Positions 35,557 through 45,766 of a DNA stretch of 64,000 bases are shown here, piece by piece (the first letter of the stretch is position 1; the number at the start of each line of letters is the position of its first letter). This DNA comes from Azospirillum sp. TSH64 (lineage in GTDB: Bacteria; Pseudomonadota; Alphaproteobacteria; Azospirillales; Azospirillaceae). The translations under genes were made by a program, and so were the position numbers. The notes beneath the pieces were generated by a model, which made no database searches, was not told the origin of the DNA, and saw nothing but the letters and a program-made list of their open reading frames with translations. The stretch spans positions 1,362,568 to 1,426,567 of the forward strand of contig NZ_LGQW01000015.1 in assembly GCF_003116035.1 (NCBI RefSeq), in the 5' to 3' direction.

Positions 35557-36207
35557 TCATTCCACCGGTGGCGGCGGTACGGCGGACAGCGCCAACTGGC
35601 TCGCCAGCACGGCGGCCTGGGTGCGGGTCAGCACGCCCAGCTTGCGCAGGATCGTGGTGACATGCGCCTTCACCGTCGTCTCGGCGACGTTCATCTCATA
35701 GGCGATCTGCTTGTTCAGCTTGCCTTCGGCAATGCCGGCCAGGACGCGGAGCTGCTGGGGCGTCAGGGTGGCGGCGCGCTGGGCCGGGTCGGGGGCTTCG
35801 GTTTCGGGGCCGCCGTTGATCTCCGGCAGCCACAGCTCGCCGTCCAGCACGGCGTGGATCGCCTCGACGATCTGGGTGTTCGGCGCCGACTTGGGCACGA
35901 AGCCGGAAGCGCCATAGTCGATGGAGCGTTGGATCGTCACCGGATCCTCCGATGCCGACACCACGATCACCGGGATCGCCGGATGTTCGGACCGCAGCAT
36001 CATCAGGCCGATCAGGCCGCTCATGCCGGGCATGTGCAGGTCCAGCAGGATGATGTCCGGCGGCTCCCCGGTGTCCAGCAGCGGCTTGATCTGTTCGAAC
36101 CGCGACGCTTCCAGAATCACGGCGCCGGCAATCGCCTGACCAATGGTCTGGGTCAAGGCGGTACGCATCAGCGGGTGGTCGTCGGCAATCAGGATGCGGT
36201 GCGACAT
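35557..36207 (-). CDS. LuxR/NarL-family response regulator, CrbR/ErdR-like
   Basis: A 216-residue two-domain regulator. The receiver (1-120) has the acidic pair in ILIADDHPLMR, the acceptor Asp56 in IILLDLHMPGMSG and the conserved Lys in GFVPKSA. The LuxR helix-turn-helix (about 146-205) reads LTPQQLRVLAGIAEG and VAETTVKAHVTTILRKLGV. The phrases VIVVSASEDP and the VLDGELWLP end of the receiver recall CrbR/ErdR, partner of SSS-domain kinases in the acetate switch. The SSS kinase at 29622 is the natural partner candidate. ATG 36207 is chosen because the receiver begins there; a longer frame upstream lacks family similarity. Confidence 0.85.
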   Translation of the reverse strand: MSHRILIADDHPLMRTALTQTIGQAIAGAVILEASRFEQIKPLLDTGEPPDIILLDLHMPGMSGLIGLMMLRSEHPAIPVIVVSASEDPVTIQRSIDYGASGFVPKSAPNTQIVEAIHAVLDGELWLPEINGGPETEAPDPAQRAATLTPQQLRVLAGIAEGKLNKQIAYEMNVAETTVKAHVTTILRKLGVLTRTQAAVLASQLALSAVPPPPVE

Positions 36208-36338
36208 TGATTTTCCGAGAATGGAATTTCCGGATAAGGATGGTCCGGGTTTAAAACGGTTCCACCAGTATCCCCTTGCAGCCGCCCGTTGACAACTGCG
36301 CCCAATGCCGCGCGTCGACGTTTCCGGAGGATTTCCCC

Positions 36339-37352
36339 TCATCCGTCCGCGGACGGAATCGCACCGGCGCTGGTGCGTTCGTGGATGGCCTGACGGCGGA
36401 AGCGGTACAGCTCGGCCGGCCGGCCGCCGGTCTGGCTTTCATACTGGCCGGTGGGCTCCACGAAGCCGCCGCTGATCATCAGGCGGCGGAAATTCTGCTT
36501 GTGGACCCGTTCGCCCGACAGCGCCTCCACCACCAGCTGGAGCTGGTGCAGGGTGAAGGTCGGCGGCAGCAGCTCAAACACGATGGGGCGGTAGCGCAGC
36601 TTGCCTCGCAGCCGCTCCAGCGCGGTTGCCAGGATGCGCCGGCCATCGCGCGCCATCGGCCGGCCAAGCGCGCGCGGCATCGGCCCGCCGGTCGACACCG
36701 ACGGGTCGACCCGGGCGGCGAGGTCGCGGTCGCGGAAGGACTCAACCACCAGCCCGGCCTCGTAGAGCAGTTCGAACCGCTCCAGCACGCGTTCCATGTC
36801 CCAGTCGGCACCGTCCAGGCCGAAGGCCATCTGGGCACGCTCGGCCCGGCGCAGCCGGGTCTCCTCGTCGGGCGCCGAGGCGATCCAGCCGCCGAGCGCC
36901 GGGGCGATGACTCCATCCAGCAGCGGCGGGCGCTGGTCGCGCCAGTCTTCCCACGGGAAATGGTCGTAGAGGTCGCGCCATTCGGCCGAGCCGCCGCCGC
37001 CCAGGGGGCCGTCCCTGACCAGCGCCAGATAGCCGACCACGACCGAGCGCGGACCGCCGAACAGCTCGTGCGGGTCGCGGTAACGGTCGCCGAAGGTGTA
37101 GAGCTGCTCGACATAACGGAGCGCCAGACCTGACAACCCCTCCGCCACCGCGCGGACACCTTCCTGCAGAGTGCGGAAACGCTCAGGCTCGAAGGGCGCG
37201 CCGGGGAGAGCGTCGCGATGCGGCAACGGCTCGTCGCCGCGCCGGTGGTTGTCCGGCACGGTGAATCCGCTGCGCACCGTCACGACGCGCGGAGTCCCGC
37301 CGGTCACCGCCACGATGGCGACCGACAGGCCCAGTTGAAGCGATTGGGTCAC
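36339..37352 (-). CDS. NrtR-like Nudix-related transcriptional regulator
   Basis: A 337-residue protein. The N-terminal part has a Nudix-like fold with the phrase YVEQLYTFGDRYRDP, typical of NrtR. The Nudix box around LQEGVRAVAEGLSGL lacks the usual glutamates, so hydrolase activity is unlikely. The C-terminal winged helix (FTLHQLQLVVEALSGE, VHKQNFRRLMISGGFVE) is also typical. Known NrtR proteins sense ADP-ribose and control NAD genes. This one is longer, and no NAD genes lie nearby; it follows gltA after 46 bases. The start is GTG 37352 with AAAGGAG upstream. The regulon is unknown. Confidence 0.8.
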   Translation of the reverse strand: MTQSLQLGLSVAIVAVTGGTPRVVTVRSGFTVPDNHRRGDEPLPHRDALPGAPFEPERFRTLQEGVRAVAEGLSGLALRYVEQLYTFGDRYRDPHELFGGPRSVVVGYLALVRDGPLGGGGSAEWRDLYDHFPWEDWRDQRPPLLDGVIAPALGGWIASAPDEETRLRRAERAQMAFGLDGADWDMERVLERFELLYEAGLVVESFRDRDLAARVDPSVSTGGPMPRALGRPMARDGRRILATALERLRGKLRYRPIVFELLPPTFTLHQLQLVVEALSGERVHKQNFRRLMISGGFVEPTGQYESQTGGRPAELYRFRRQAIHERTSAGAIPSADG

Positions 37353-37358
37353 GGTGCG

Positions 37359-37380
37359 CCCCTCTCCTTTCGAAGAGGGG
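37359..37380 (-). other. Hairpin between gltA and the NrtR-like gene
   Basis: CCCCTCT (37359-37365) pairs with AGAGGGG (37374-37380). On the transcribed strand it overlaps the ribosome-binding site of the NrtR-like gene, so it could lower its translation or partly terminate gltA transcripts. Confidence 0.4.
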
Positions 37381-37398
37381 ACGTCCGATGATGTGGGA

Positions 37399-38709
<1,311 letters not shown>

Positions 38710-38809
38710 CTCGGCACGTCCTTATCGTTGAGGGTCGGGCTTAGCGCCCTTTTTTCGTCGGCGCAGCATAGTTCCATGGCTGCCCGATGGCAACGCACGG
38801 AAATGACCA

Positions 38810-40216
38810 TTATGCTGCACCCGCTGCATCGCGGATGCGAGAAAGCGTCGCTTCCCGACCCAGCAATTCGGCCACCTCGAAGATCGGCGGCGACACCGTC
38901 GAACCGGTCAGCGCGGCGCGCAGCGGCTGCGCCACCTTGCCCAGCTTTTCGCCCCGTGCCTCGGCGAAGGCGCGGACCTGGGATTCGAGCGCGGCGGCGG
39001 TGAATTCCGGCTCGGCGGCGAAGGCTGCCGCCAGTTCCTTCAACAGAGTCCGGCCCTTTTCATCCAGCAGAGCGGTTGCTTTTTCGTCATAGCTGAGCGG
39101 CTGCGGCGCAACGTAGAAGCGTGCGCTCTGGGCCAGATCGACGACAGTGCGGGCGCGCTGCTTCAGCCCGTTCATCGCCCGCGTCAGAAGGTCGCGTTCC
39201 GCCTCGGACAGGCTGCGGCCGAGATCGGCCTCCAGCCGCGGGGCGATCAGGCCGAGCAGGCGGGAATCATCGGCCAGACGCATATAATGGGCGTTCAGAT
39301 TTTCCAGCTTGGCGAAGTCGAAGCGCGACGCCGACCGGCCGATGCTCTCCAGGTTGAACCACTCGATCGCCTGTTCGGTCGAGATGATCTCGTCATCGCC
39401 GTGCGACCAGCCGAGCCGCAGCAGATAGTTGCGGACCGCCTCCGGCAGATAGCCCATGTCGCGGTAGGCATCGACGCCCAGCGCGCCATGGCGCTTGGAC
39501 AGCTTGGCGCCGTCCGGCCCGTGGATGAGCGGGATATGGCCGAAGCGCGGCAGGTCCCAACCCATCGAATTGAAGATCTGGATCTGGCGGAAGGTGTTGG
39601 TCAGATGATCGTCGCCGCGGATGACGTGGGTGACGCCCATGTCGTGGTCGTCCACCACCACCGCCAGCAGATAGGTCGGCGTGCCGTCGGCGCGCAGCAG
39701 GATCAGGTCGTCGAGCTGGGCGTTCTGCACCGTCACCTCGCCCTGGACGAGGTCGTTCAGGACGGTCTGGCCTTCCTGCGGCGCCTTCAGGCGGATCACC
39801 GGTGCCACGCCCGGAGGGGCGTCGGACTCGGGACGGTCACGCCAGCGGCCGTCGTAGCGCATCGGCTGGCCGGCGGCCTTCTGGGCGGCGCGCATCTCCT
39901 CCAGCTCTTCCGGGCTGCAATAGCAACGATAGGCCTTGCCGGCGGCCAGCATCTGGTGCGCGACCTCGGCATGGCGGTCCTTGCGCCCGAACTGGCTGAC
40001 GGCATCGCCGTCCCAATCCAGGCCCAGCCACTTCAGCCCGTCGATGATGGCATCCACCGCCGCGTCGGTGGACCGTTGCCGGTCGGTGTCTTCGATCCGC
40101 AGCAGGAACTGACCGCCGGTGTTGCGGGCGTACAGCCAGTTGAACAGGGCGGTGCGGCCACCGCCGATGTGCAGAAAGCCGGTCGGCGACGGAGCGAAGC
40201 GGGTGACGACGGTCAT
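38810..40216 (-). CDS. gltX: Glutamyl-tRNA synthetase
   Basis: A 468-residue class I aminoacyl-tRNA synthetase. The HIGH-type motif is in [16 protein letters not shown] and the KMSKS-type motif is KLSKRHGA. The zinc-type segment is reduced to [11 protein letters not shown]. It charges tRNA-Glu in the cytoplasm. ATG 40216 is chosen because [13 protein letters not shown] is the normal N-terminus. Alphaproteobacteria often carry two GltX copies, one of which may charge tRNA-Gln as well; which one this is cannot be told from the sequence alone. Confidence 0.96.
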   Translation of the reverse strand: MTVVTRFAPSPTGFLHIGGGRTALFNWLYARNTGGQFLLRIEDTDRQRSTDAAVDAIIDGLKWLGLDWDGDAVSQFGRKDRHAEVAHQMLAAGKAYRCYCSPEELEEMRAAQKAAGQPMRYDGRWRDRPESDAPPGVAPVIRLKAPQEGQTVLNDLVQGEVTVQNAQLDDLILLRADGTPTYLLAVVVDDHDMGVTHVIRGDDHLTNTFRQIQIFNSMGWDLPRFGHIPLIHGPDGAKLSKRHGALGVDAYRDMGYLPEAVRNYLLRLGWSHGDDEIISTEQAIEWFNLESIGRSASRFDFAKLENLNAHYMRLADDSRLLGLIAPRLEADLGRSLSEAERDLLTRAMNGLKQRARTVVDLAQSARFYVAPQPLSYDEKATALLDEKGRTLLKELAAAFAAEPEFTAAALESQVRAFAEARGEKLGKVAQPLRAALTGSTVSPPIFEVAELLGREATLSRIRDAAGAA

Positions 40217-40372
40217 CGGTCTCTCAATTTCCGGTTCGGCGCTGGTATGATGCGCCGGTGGTTCGACACCGTGGTTTAACACAGCCACCCGGCTTGGAGG
40301 CAATGCGATGCGCGCATGGACGGTCGTTGAGGGGCTCGCGGGTGGCATCGCTGCGCCCGGAATCCGTTACCG

Positions 40373-42526
40373 GTGACGGCCGCCGGCTGGCCGGAGGAGG
40401 AAACCGACGGCCCCCCGGCGCTCGGCGGAGGCTGGCGGCGCCTGCTGGCGCGCGTGGGTGGGCGACTCGTGGCGCTCGCGGAGGCGGAAGGCGAGCGCTG
40501 GGTGCTGTGGCTGCCCGTCGCCTTCGGGGCGGGGGTATCGTTCTATTTCGGCCTGCGGCAGGAGCCCGACTGGTGGATTGGCGCGGCTGCGGTCGGCGGC
40601 TGCGCGGTGCTGGTTCTGGCGCTGCGGCGATGGTTCGCCATGGCCGGTGTGGCGATGGCGCTGTTGATGCTGGCGGCGGGGTTCCTGGTGGCGCAGGCGC
40701 ACACCATCCGCATGGCGGCCCCGGTGCTGAGCCGCAGCATCGCCGGGGCGACCGTCACCGGCCGGGTGATGGCGGTGGAACGGCGGCCGGGCGCGACGCG
40801 GATCACCCTGCGGGAGGTGACCGTCAGCAGGCTGGCGCCGGAACGGACGCCGGCCGCCGTGCGCATCCGCCTGTCGGACCGCTTCCCGGCACCGGCGCCC
40901 GGATCGGTGGTGCGGCTGCGGGCGACGCTGCTGCCGCCGCAGGCGCCGGCCGAACCAGGCGCCTTCGACTTCCAGCGGCGCGCCTGGTTCATGGGGCTGG
41001 GCGGCACGGGCTTCGCCACCGGTGCGCCGGAACTGGTCGAGGCGCCGCCGGTGACGGGATGGAGTACGGTCGCCATCGCCTTCGAGAAGGCGCGCGGCGC
41101 GATTGCCGAGCGGGTGGCGTCCGCCATCGGCGACCCGGTGGAGGCGAGCGTCACCACGGCGCTGCTGAACGGCGAGGAGTTCGGCATCCCGGAAGCGACG
41201 ATGGACGACTTCCGCAACAGCGGGCTGGCGCATCTGCTGTCGATTTCCGGCCTGCATGTCGGCATCGCCGCCGGCATCCTGTTCTATGTCGTGCGGGCGT
41301 TGCTGGCGTCGGTGCCCTATATTGCGCTGCGCTGGCCGATCAAGAAGATCGCCGCGCTGTTCGGCATCCTGTCGGCGCTTGGCTACACGCTCTTGGTCGG
41401 GGCGCCGCTGCCGACGGTGCGGTCGGTGCTGATGACCGGCATAGTGATGGGAGCGATCATGCTGGACCGTCACCCGTTGAGCATGCGGCTGGTCGCCTTC
41501 GCCGGGCTGGTCACCATGGCGATGGATCCGGAGGGGATGCTGGGCCCGAGCTTCCAGATGTCCTTTGCCGCGGTGGTGGCGCTGATCGCCGCCTTCGAGA
41601 AGGGCAGCGCCAGGCTGGCGGACTGGCGGCGCGATGCGGGATGGGTCGTGCGCGGGCTGTTCTATGTCGGCGGGATCCTGCTGACCAGCGTGGTGGCGAC
41701 GCTGGCGACCTTGCCCTTCTCGCTCTTCCATTTCCAGCAGATCGCCTTCTATGGCGTGTTGTCGAACCTGATCGCCATTCCCATCACGTCCTTCTGGGTC
41801 ATGCCGTGGAGCCTGATCGCCTACGCGCTGCTGCCCTTCGGACTGGAGGCGCCGGCGCTGATCGCCATGAACTGGGGCGACCGGGCGGTGATCTGGACGG
41901 CGGAGTTCTTCGGCCGTCTCCCCTGGGCTTCGCTGACCGTGCCGGCGATGCCGGCGGAAGGCTTCGCGGTGCTGGTGATGGGAGGGATCTGGCTCTGTCT
42001 TTGGACGCGCTGGTGGCGGTGGCTGGGGATGCTGCCGGTCCTGGCCGGGCTGGCCTCGCCGATGCTGGCGGTGCGGCCGGATGTGCTGGTGGCCGGCGAC
42101 GGGACGGTGATGGCGGTCAGGCTGCCGGACGGACGGCTGAGCGCATCGGTCAAGGGCGGCGGCCGGATGACCGAAACCTGGCGGGAGCGCGATGGCGAGC
42201 GGTCGGTGGCCGATCCCTGGCCGGCCGACGGGGGATGGAGCGGGGGAGGGCGGTCGCTGGACTGCGACGCGTTTGGCTGCCTGTACCGGGTGCAGGGAAA
42301 GACCGTGGCGTTGCCGCGGCTGCCGGATGCGCTGGACGAGGACTGTGGGGCAGCCGATGCGGTGGTGACGGCGCAGGTGGCGCGGCGCTGCCGGGCGGAC
42401 CTGGTGGTGGACCGCTGGACCCTGCGGCATGAAGGCGCGCATACGCTGACGGTGACCGCCGAGGGGGTGACGGTGGAGACGGTGCGCGGGCTGCGGGGAG
42501 ATCGGCCCTGGACCGGAGGAAAGTGA
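40373..42526 (+). CDS. comEC: ComEC/Rec2-family DNA uptake membrane protein
   Basis: A 717-residue membrane protein. It has an N-terminal DUF4131-type region with helices and an OB-like part, then the competence domain, recognised by LAHLLSISGLHVGIAAGI and LPTVRSVLMTGIVM. In transforming bacteria ComEC passes single-stranded DNA across the inner membrane. The C-terminal ~140 residues are soluble and do not show the metallo-beta-lactamase motif HxHxDH, as in many alphaproteobacterial forms. The start is GTG 40373; the frame is closed by a stop at 40328-40330, and no ATG lies between. It is divergent from gltX. No other competence gene is seen. Confidence 0.87.
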   Translation: MTAAGWPEEETDGPPALGGGWRRLLARVGGRLVALAEAEGERWVLWLPVAFGAGVSFYFGLRQEPDWWIGAAAVGGCAVLVLALRRWFAMAGVAMALLMLAAGFLVAQAHTIRMAAPVLSRSIAGATVTGRVMAVERRPGATRITLREVTVSRLAPERTPAAVRIRLSDRFPAPAPGSVVRLRATLLPPQAPAEPGAFDFQRRAWFMGLGGTGFATGAPELVEAPPVTGWSTVAIAFEKARGAIAERVASAIGDPVEASVTTALLNGEEFGIPEATMDDFRNSGLAHLLSISGLHVGIAAGILFYVVRALLASVPYIALRWPIKKIAALFGILSALGYTLLVGAPLPTVRSVLMTGIVMGAIMLDRHPLSMRLVAFAGLVTMAMDPEGMLGPSFQMSFAAVVALIAAFEKGSARLADWRRDAGWVVRGLFYVGGILLTSVVATLATLPFSLFHFQQIAFYGVLSNLIAIPITSFWVMPWSLIAYALLPFGLEAPALIAMNWGDRAVIWTAEFFGRLPWASLTVPAMPAEGFAVLVMGGIWLCLWTRWWRWLGMLPVLAGLASPMLAVRPDVLVAGDGTVMAVRLPDGRLSASVKGGGRMTETWRERDGERSVADPWPADGGWSGGGRSLDCDAFGCLYRVQGKTVALPRLPDALDEDCGAADAVVTAQVARRCRADLVVDRWTLRHEGAHTLTVTAEGVTVETVRGLRGDRPWTGGK

Positions 42527-42541
42527 GAGGAACTTGGACCT

Positions 42542-42583
42542 CGCCGATCCCATCCGCCGCGGGGACGGAGGAGAGGATCGGCG
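42542..42583. terminator. Hairpin between comEC and lexA
   Basis: CGCCGATCC (42542-42550) pairs with GGATCGGCG (42575-42583), with further GC pairing inside. It lies between convergent genes. No T-run is present. Confidence 0.4.
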
Positions 42584-42599
42584 GTCGGGCAGGAAAAGC

Positions 42600-43325
42600 T
42601 CAGTACTTGCGCACGAGACCGACCAGCTTGCCCTGCACGCGGACGCGGTCGGCGCCGAAGATGCGGGTTTCATAGGCGGCGTTGGCGGGTTCCAGGGCGA
42701 TGGTGTTGCCCTTGCGGCGCAGGCGCTTCAGCGTCACTTCGCCCTCATCCACCAGTGCGACGACAATCGTGCCGTTCTCCGCCGCATCGCAGCGCTGGAT
42801 CACGATGGTGTCGTGGTCGAGGATGCCGGCTTCGATCATCGAGTCGCCGGAAACCTCCAGCGCATAATGGTCGCCACCGGTCAGCATGGAGGCGGGGACA
42901 TCGACGAAGGCGCTGTTGTCGCGCAGCGCCTCGATGGGCGTACCGGCGGCGATCCGTCCATAGAGTGGGAGCTGCACCGTCTCGTTCGCGGCGGCCGGGG
43001 TCGGTGCGGGGGGAGCGGCGTCGCGGCCGGCGAAGGCGAAATCGCCCTTGATGACGTTGGGCTGGAACTTCGGCTTGGGAGCCGCGGTCCGGTTGCGGGA
43101 AGCGTCGAGACCCTCGGGAAGGCGCAGAACCTCCAGCGCACGGGCCCGGTGGGGCAGGCGGCGGATGAAGCCGCGCTCCTCGAGCCCGGTGATCAGGCGA
43201 TGGATACCCGACTTGGACTTCAGGCCCAGGGCGTCCTTCATCTCGTCGAACGACGGCGAGACACCGCCCTGGCCAAGCCGTTCGTGGATGAACAGCAGCA
43301 ATTCGTGCTGCTTGCGCGTGAGCAT
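42600..43325 (-). CDS. lexA: LexA repressor
   Basis: A 241-residue SOS repressor. The winged helix is at the N-terminus ([37 protein letters not shown]). The self-cleavage site is Ala-Gly in YGRIAAGTP, the catalytic Ser is in SGDSMIEAG and the Lys in [10 protein letters not shown] Pro/Ala-rich linker of about 50 residues joins the halves, longer than in E. coli, as is common in alphaproteobacteria. ATG 43325 is chosen since it begins with the family N-terminus. Two alphaproteobacterial-type LexA boxes and one near match lie upstream, so the gene represses itself. Confidence 0.96.
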   Translation of the reverse strand: MLTRKQHELLLFIHERLGQGGVSPSFDEMKDALGLKSKSGIHRLITGLEERGFIRRLPHRARALEVLRLPEGLDASRNRTAAPKPKFQPNVIKGDFAFAGRDAAPPAPTPAAANETVQLPLYGRIAAGTPIEALRDNSAFVDVPASMLTGGDHYALEVSGDSMIEAGILDHDTIVIQRCDAAENGTIVVALVDEGEVTLKRLRRKGNTIALEPANAAYETRIFGADRVRVQGKLVGLVRKY

Positions 43326-43358
43326 GGATGCCTCCCGGCCTCGGCCAGACTGAAGATG

Positions 43359-43373
43359 GAACAAAAACTAAAC
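43359..43373. promoter_or_regulatory. Near-consensus LexA box
   Basis: GAACAAAAACTAAAC fits GAAC-N7-GAAC with one mismatch. It is 34 bases before the lexA start. Confidence 0.4.
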
Positions 43374-43383
43374 GTTGCTCCAT

Positions 43384-43398
43384 GTTCTAGTTTGGTTC
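43384..43398. promoter_or_regulatory. LexA box (GTTC-N7-GTTC)
   Basis: GTTCTAGTTTGGTTC is an exact match to the direct-repeat LexA site of alphaproteobacteria. It is 59 bases before the lexA start and fits autoregulation. Confidence 0.88.
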
Positions 43399-43433
43399 CT
43401 GCCGCGCGTCAAGCCCTCCATCGGCATCTTTTA

Positions 43434-43448
43434 GAACTAGAGGGGAAC
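43434..43448. promoter_or_regulatory. Second exact LexA box (GAAC-N7-GAAC)
   Basis: GAACTAGAGGGGAAC is an exact match in the opposite orientation, centred 50 bases from the first box. It lies between lexA and the 3' end of moeA. Confidence 0.75.
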
Positions 43449-43524
43449 ATCTGGAACGGCATGAAACAGTTTTCCGGGTGATGTTCAACTGTTCCAGCCG
43501 GCCGTTCCGGCGCTCTGCTGAAGT

Positions 43525-44754
43525 CTAGATGCTGAGTGCCCCATCCGTCAAAGGAAGCACGGTCACCATGGCGCCGGCCGGTTCCGGGTCGGCATGGGGC
43601 GGGCGGGGGATCAGGCAATCGGCCTGGGCGTACAGGGTGGTGATGGCGCTGTCCTGCCGGGCGAAGGGGGTCACGGTCAGGACACCGTCCGGGCCGGCGG
43701 CCAGCGTGGCGCGCAGATACTCCTCGCGACGGTCGTTGGCCCTCAACGGGCCGGTCAGGCGGGCGCGCAGCGGCAGACGGTCGTCCTCCGGCGGCAGGCC
43801 CTGCAGCACGCGCAGGACCGGGCGGAGGAACAGGAGCGCCGTGACGCCGGTGGACACCGGGTTGCCGGGCAATCCCAGCAGCGGCACAGACCCGGCACGG
43901 CCGAACATCAGCGCCTTGCCCGGACGCATCGCCACCGTCTGCACCTCCAGCGCCACGCCGCGTTCGGCAAGCACATCGCGCACGAGGTCGTAGTCGCCCT
44001 GTGCCGCCCCGCCGGTGGTGACCAGCAGGTCGCAACCGGCCGCCCCCTTCGCCAGCGCCGCCACGCTCTCCGCCGTGTCCCTGGCGACGCCCAGATTGTG
44101 GGCGATCCCACCCTGGGCGGTCACCAGGGCACAGAGGCCAAGCGCATTGGTGCTGACGATCTGGCTCGGACCCAGCGGGTCGCCGGGCAGGGCGATCTCG
44201 TCGCCGGTGGCAAGCACGGCGATGCGCGGCCGGCGATGGACCGACAGCCAAGGCACGTTGCCGCCGGCGGCCAGCGCGATGTCGCGCGCGGTCAGGCGCC
44301 GGCCCTTTGGCAGAAGCTCCTGACCGGCCGTGAAGTCGAATCCGGCCTCGCGGACGAAGCGGCCGGCGGCCACGGCGCGGCCGATCCGCACGGTGGCGTC
44401 GTCGGCGCTGCAATCCTCCTGCATCACCACGGCGTCGGCACCGCCGGGCAGGGGCGCGCCGGTGAAGATGCGCACCGCCTCGCCCCTGCCGACGCTGCCG
44501 GTGAAGGCATGGCCGGCGGCGGATTCGCCGATGCGGCGCAGCGGGACGGGGGCCTCGGCGGTCGCAGCGGCGATGTCGGCGGCACGCACGGCCCAGCCAT
44601 CCATGGCGGCGGCGTGAAAGGGCGGCTGGGTCAGCCGGGCGACCACCGGTTCGGCCAGCACACGGCCGAGCGCGTCGGGCAGGGCGACGGTTTCCGCCGG
44701 GAGGGCGGCGAAGGCCGACAGGATGCGGGCGCGCGCCTCGGCGACGGAGATCAT
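43525..44754 (-). CDS. moeA: Molybdopterin molybdenumtransferase
   Basis: A 409-residue MoeA. Landmarks are PPFHAAAMDGWAVRAAD, RIFTGAPLPGGADAVVMQED, IAVLATGDEIALPG, LVTTGGAAQGDYDLVRD and LLGLPGNPVSTGV. It inserts molybdate into adenylylated molybdopterin, the last step of Moco synthesis. ATG 44754 is four bases after the moaC stop, so moaC and moeA are one transcript, and both belong to the trp-moa-moe run. The mosBA storage genes 9 kb away also serve molybdenum metabolism. Confidence 0.96.
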   Translation of the reverse strand: MISVAEARARILSAFAALPAETVALPDALGRVLAEPVVARLTQPPFHAAAMDGWAVRAADIAAATAEAPVPLRRIGESAAGHAFTGSVGRGEAVRIFTGAPLPGGADAVVMQEDCSADDATVRIGRAVAAGRFVREAGFDFTAGQELLPKGRRLTARDIALAAGGNVPWLSVHRRPRIAVLATGDEIALPGDPLGPSQIVSTNALGLCALVTAQGGIAHNLGVARDTAESVAALAKGAAGCDLLVTTGGAAQGDYDLVRDVLAERGVALEVQTVAMRPGKALMFGRAGSVPLLGLPGNPVSTGVTALLFLRPVLRVLQGLPPEDDRLPLRARLTGPLRANDRREEYLRATLAAGPDGVLTVTPFARQDSAITTLYAQADCLIPRPPHADPEPAGAMVTVLPLTDGALSI

Positions 44755-44758
44755 CGCG

Positions 44759-45256
44759 TCAGGCTCCGGTGGAGGAGGATGTGGACGCGCCCCACTCGCC
44801 GCTCTTGCCGCCGGCCTTGTGCAGCAGGCGCACATCGGTGACGGTCATGCCGCGGTCCACCGCCTTGCACATGTCGTAGACCGTCAATGCTGCGATGGTG
44901 ACGGCGGTCAACGCCTCCATCTCCACGCCGGTCTGGCCCTTCAGCTTGCAGGTCGCCGTCACGTCCACCGCGTTGCGGGCGGGGTCGCAGGACAGGTCGA
45001 CCTTGACCGAGGTCAGCATCAGCGGGTGGCACAGCGGGATCAGGTCGGGCGTGCGCTTGGCCCCCATGATGCCGGCCAGCCGGGCGACCGACAGCACGTC
45101 GCCCTTCTTCACCCCGCCCTGCATGATGAGATCAAGGGTTTCCGGCTGCATCAGCACGGTCGCCGCGGCTGTCGCGGTGCGTTCGGTGTCGGCCTTGTCG
45201 GAGACGTCGACCATCACCGCCTTGCCCTCGGCGTCGAAATGGGTGAAGCCGGTCAT
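44759..45256 (-). CDS. moaC: Cyclic pyranopterin monophosphate synthase
   Basis: A 165-residue MoaC. The active-site motifs are [16 protein letters not shown], with its His, and [20 protein letters not shown]. Lys/Asp residues lie in [20 protein letters not shown]. It makes cyclic pyranopterin from the MoaA product. Its start overlaps the stop of the GNAT gene as ATGA. MoaA and MoaB are not in the window. Confidence 0.96.
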   Translation of the reverse strand: MTGFTHFDAEGKAVMVDVSDKADTERTATAAATVLMQPETLDLIMQGGVKKGDVLSVARLAGIMGAKRTPDLIPLCHPLMLTSVKVDLSCDPARNAVDVTATCKLKGQTGVEMEALTAVTIAALTVYDMCKAVDRGMTVTDVRLLHKAGGKSGEWGASTSSSTGA

Positions 45257-45762
45257 CGGGCGGTCTCCGTCAGAAATTTTTCCATGAAGACGCTGACGCC
45301 ATTGTCTTCGTAGCAGGCATAGGGGCCGCGGTCGGTGAAGCCGGCCTTGCGGTAGAGCGCCAGCGCTTCGGGCTGGTGGATGCCCGATTCGAGCAGCAGG
45401 GCGTCCAAGCCCTCCGCCCGCGCCAGATCCTCCAGCCGGGCGAGCAGACGGTCGCCGATGCGCTGTCCGCGGGTGGCGGGATCGACATACATCCGCTTGA
45501 TCTCGCCATAGCCGGTCGGATCGACGCGGAGTGCGGCGCAGCCGACCGGAACGCCGTCCTTGCGGGCGACGAGGAAGCGCAGGTCCGGCGCTTCCAATTC
45601 GCCGATGTCGAGCAGGTGGCAGGTATCCGCCGGATAGAGATCCAGCAGATAGCGGTCGAGCGCCGCCACCAGCGCGATCACCGCATCCTGGCGCGGGCTC
45701 TCCGCAGCGATCAGCACATCGGCTGTCACATCGGCTGTCGCATCGGCCACCACATCGGTCAT
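45253..45762 (-). CDS. GNAT-family N-acetyltransferase
   Basis: A 169-residue acetyltransferase. The acetyl-CoA pyrophosphate loop is in [21 protein letters not shown] (R/QxxGxG/A type). Other core segments are [21 protein letters not shown] and [19 protein letters not shown]. This branch often acts on small molecules or is of unknown substrate. It lies between trpC and moaC in one operon. ATG 45762 is chosen; the first 16 codons come from a 12-bp tandem repeat (see 45715-45762). A GTG nine codons earlier overlaps trpC and is less likely. Confidence 0.82.
   Translation of the reverse strand: MTDVVADATADVTADVLIAAESPRQDAVIALVAALDRYLLDLYPADTCHLLDIGELEAPDLRFLVARKDGVPVGCAALRVDPTGYGEIKRMYVDPATRGQRIGDRLLARLEDLARAEGLDALLLESGIHQPEALALYRKAGFTDRGPYACYEDNGVSVFMEKFLTETAR
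45715..45762. repeat. 12-bp tandem repeat at the 5' end of the GNAT gene
   Basis: Four 12-base units lie in a row: two identical copies of CACATCGGCTGT, then CGCATCGGCCAC and CACATCGGTCAT. On the coding strand they give [16 protein letters not shown], the N-terminus of the GNAT protein including its start codon. Confidence 0.85.
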
Positions 45763-45766
45763 CGCA

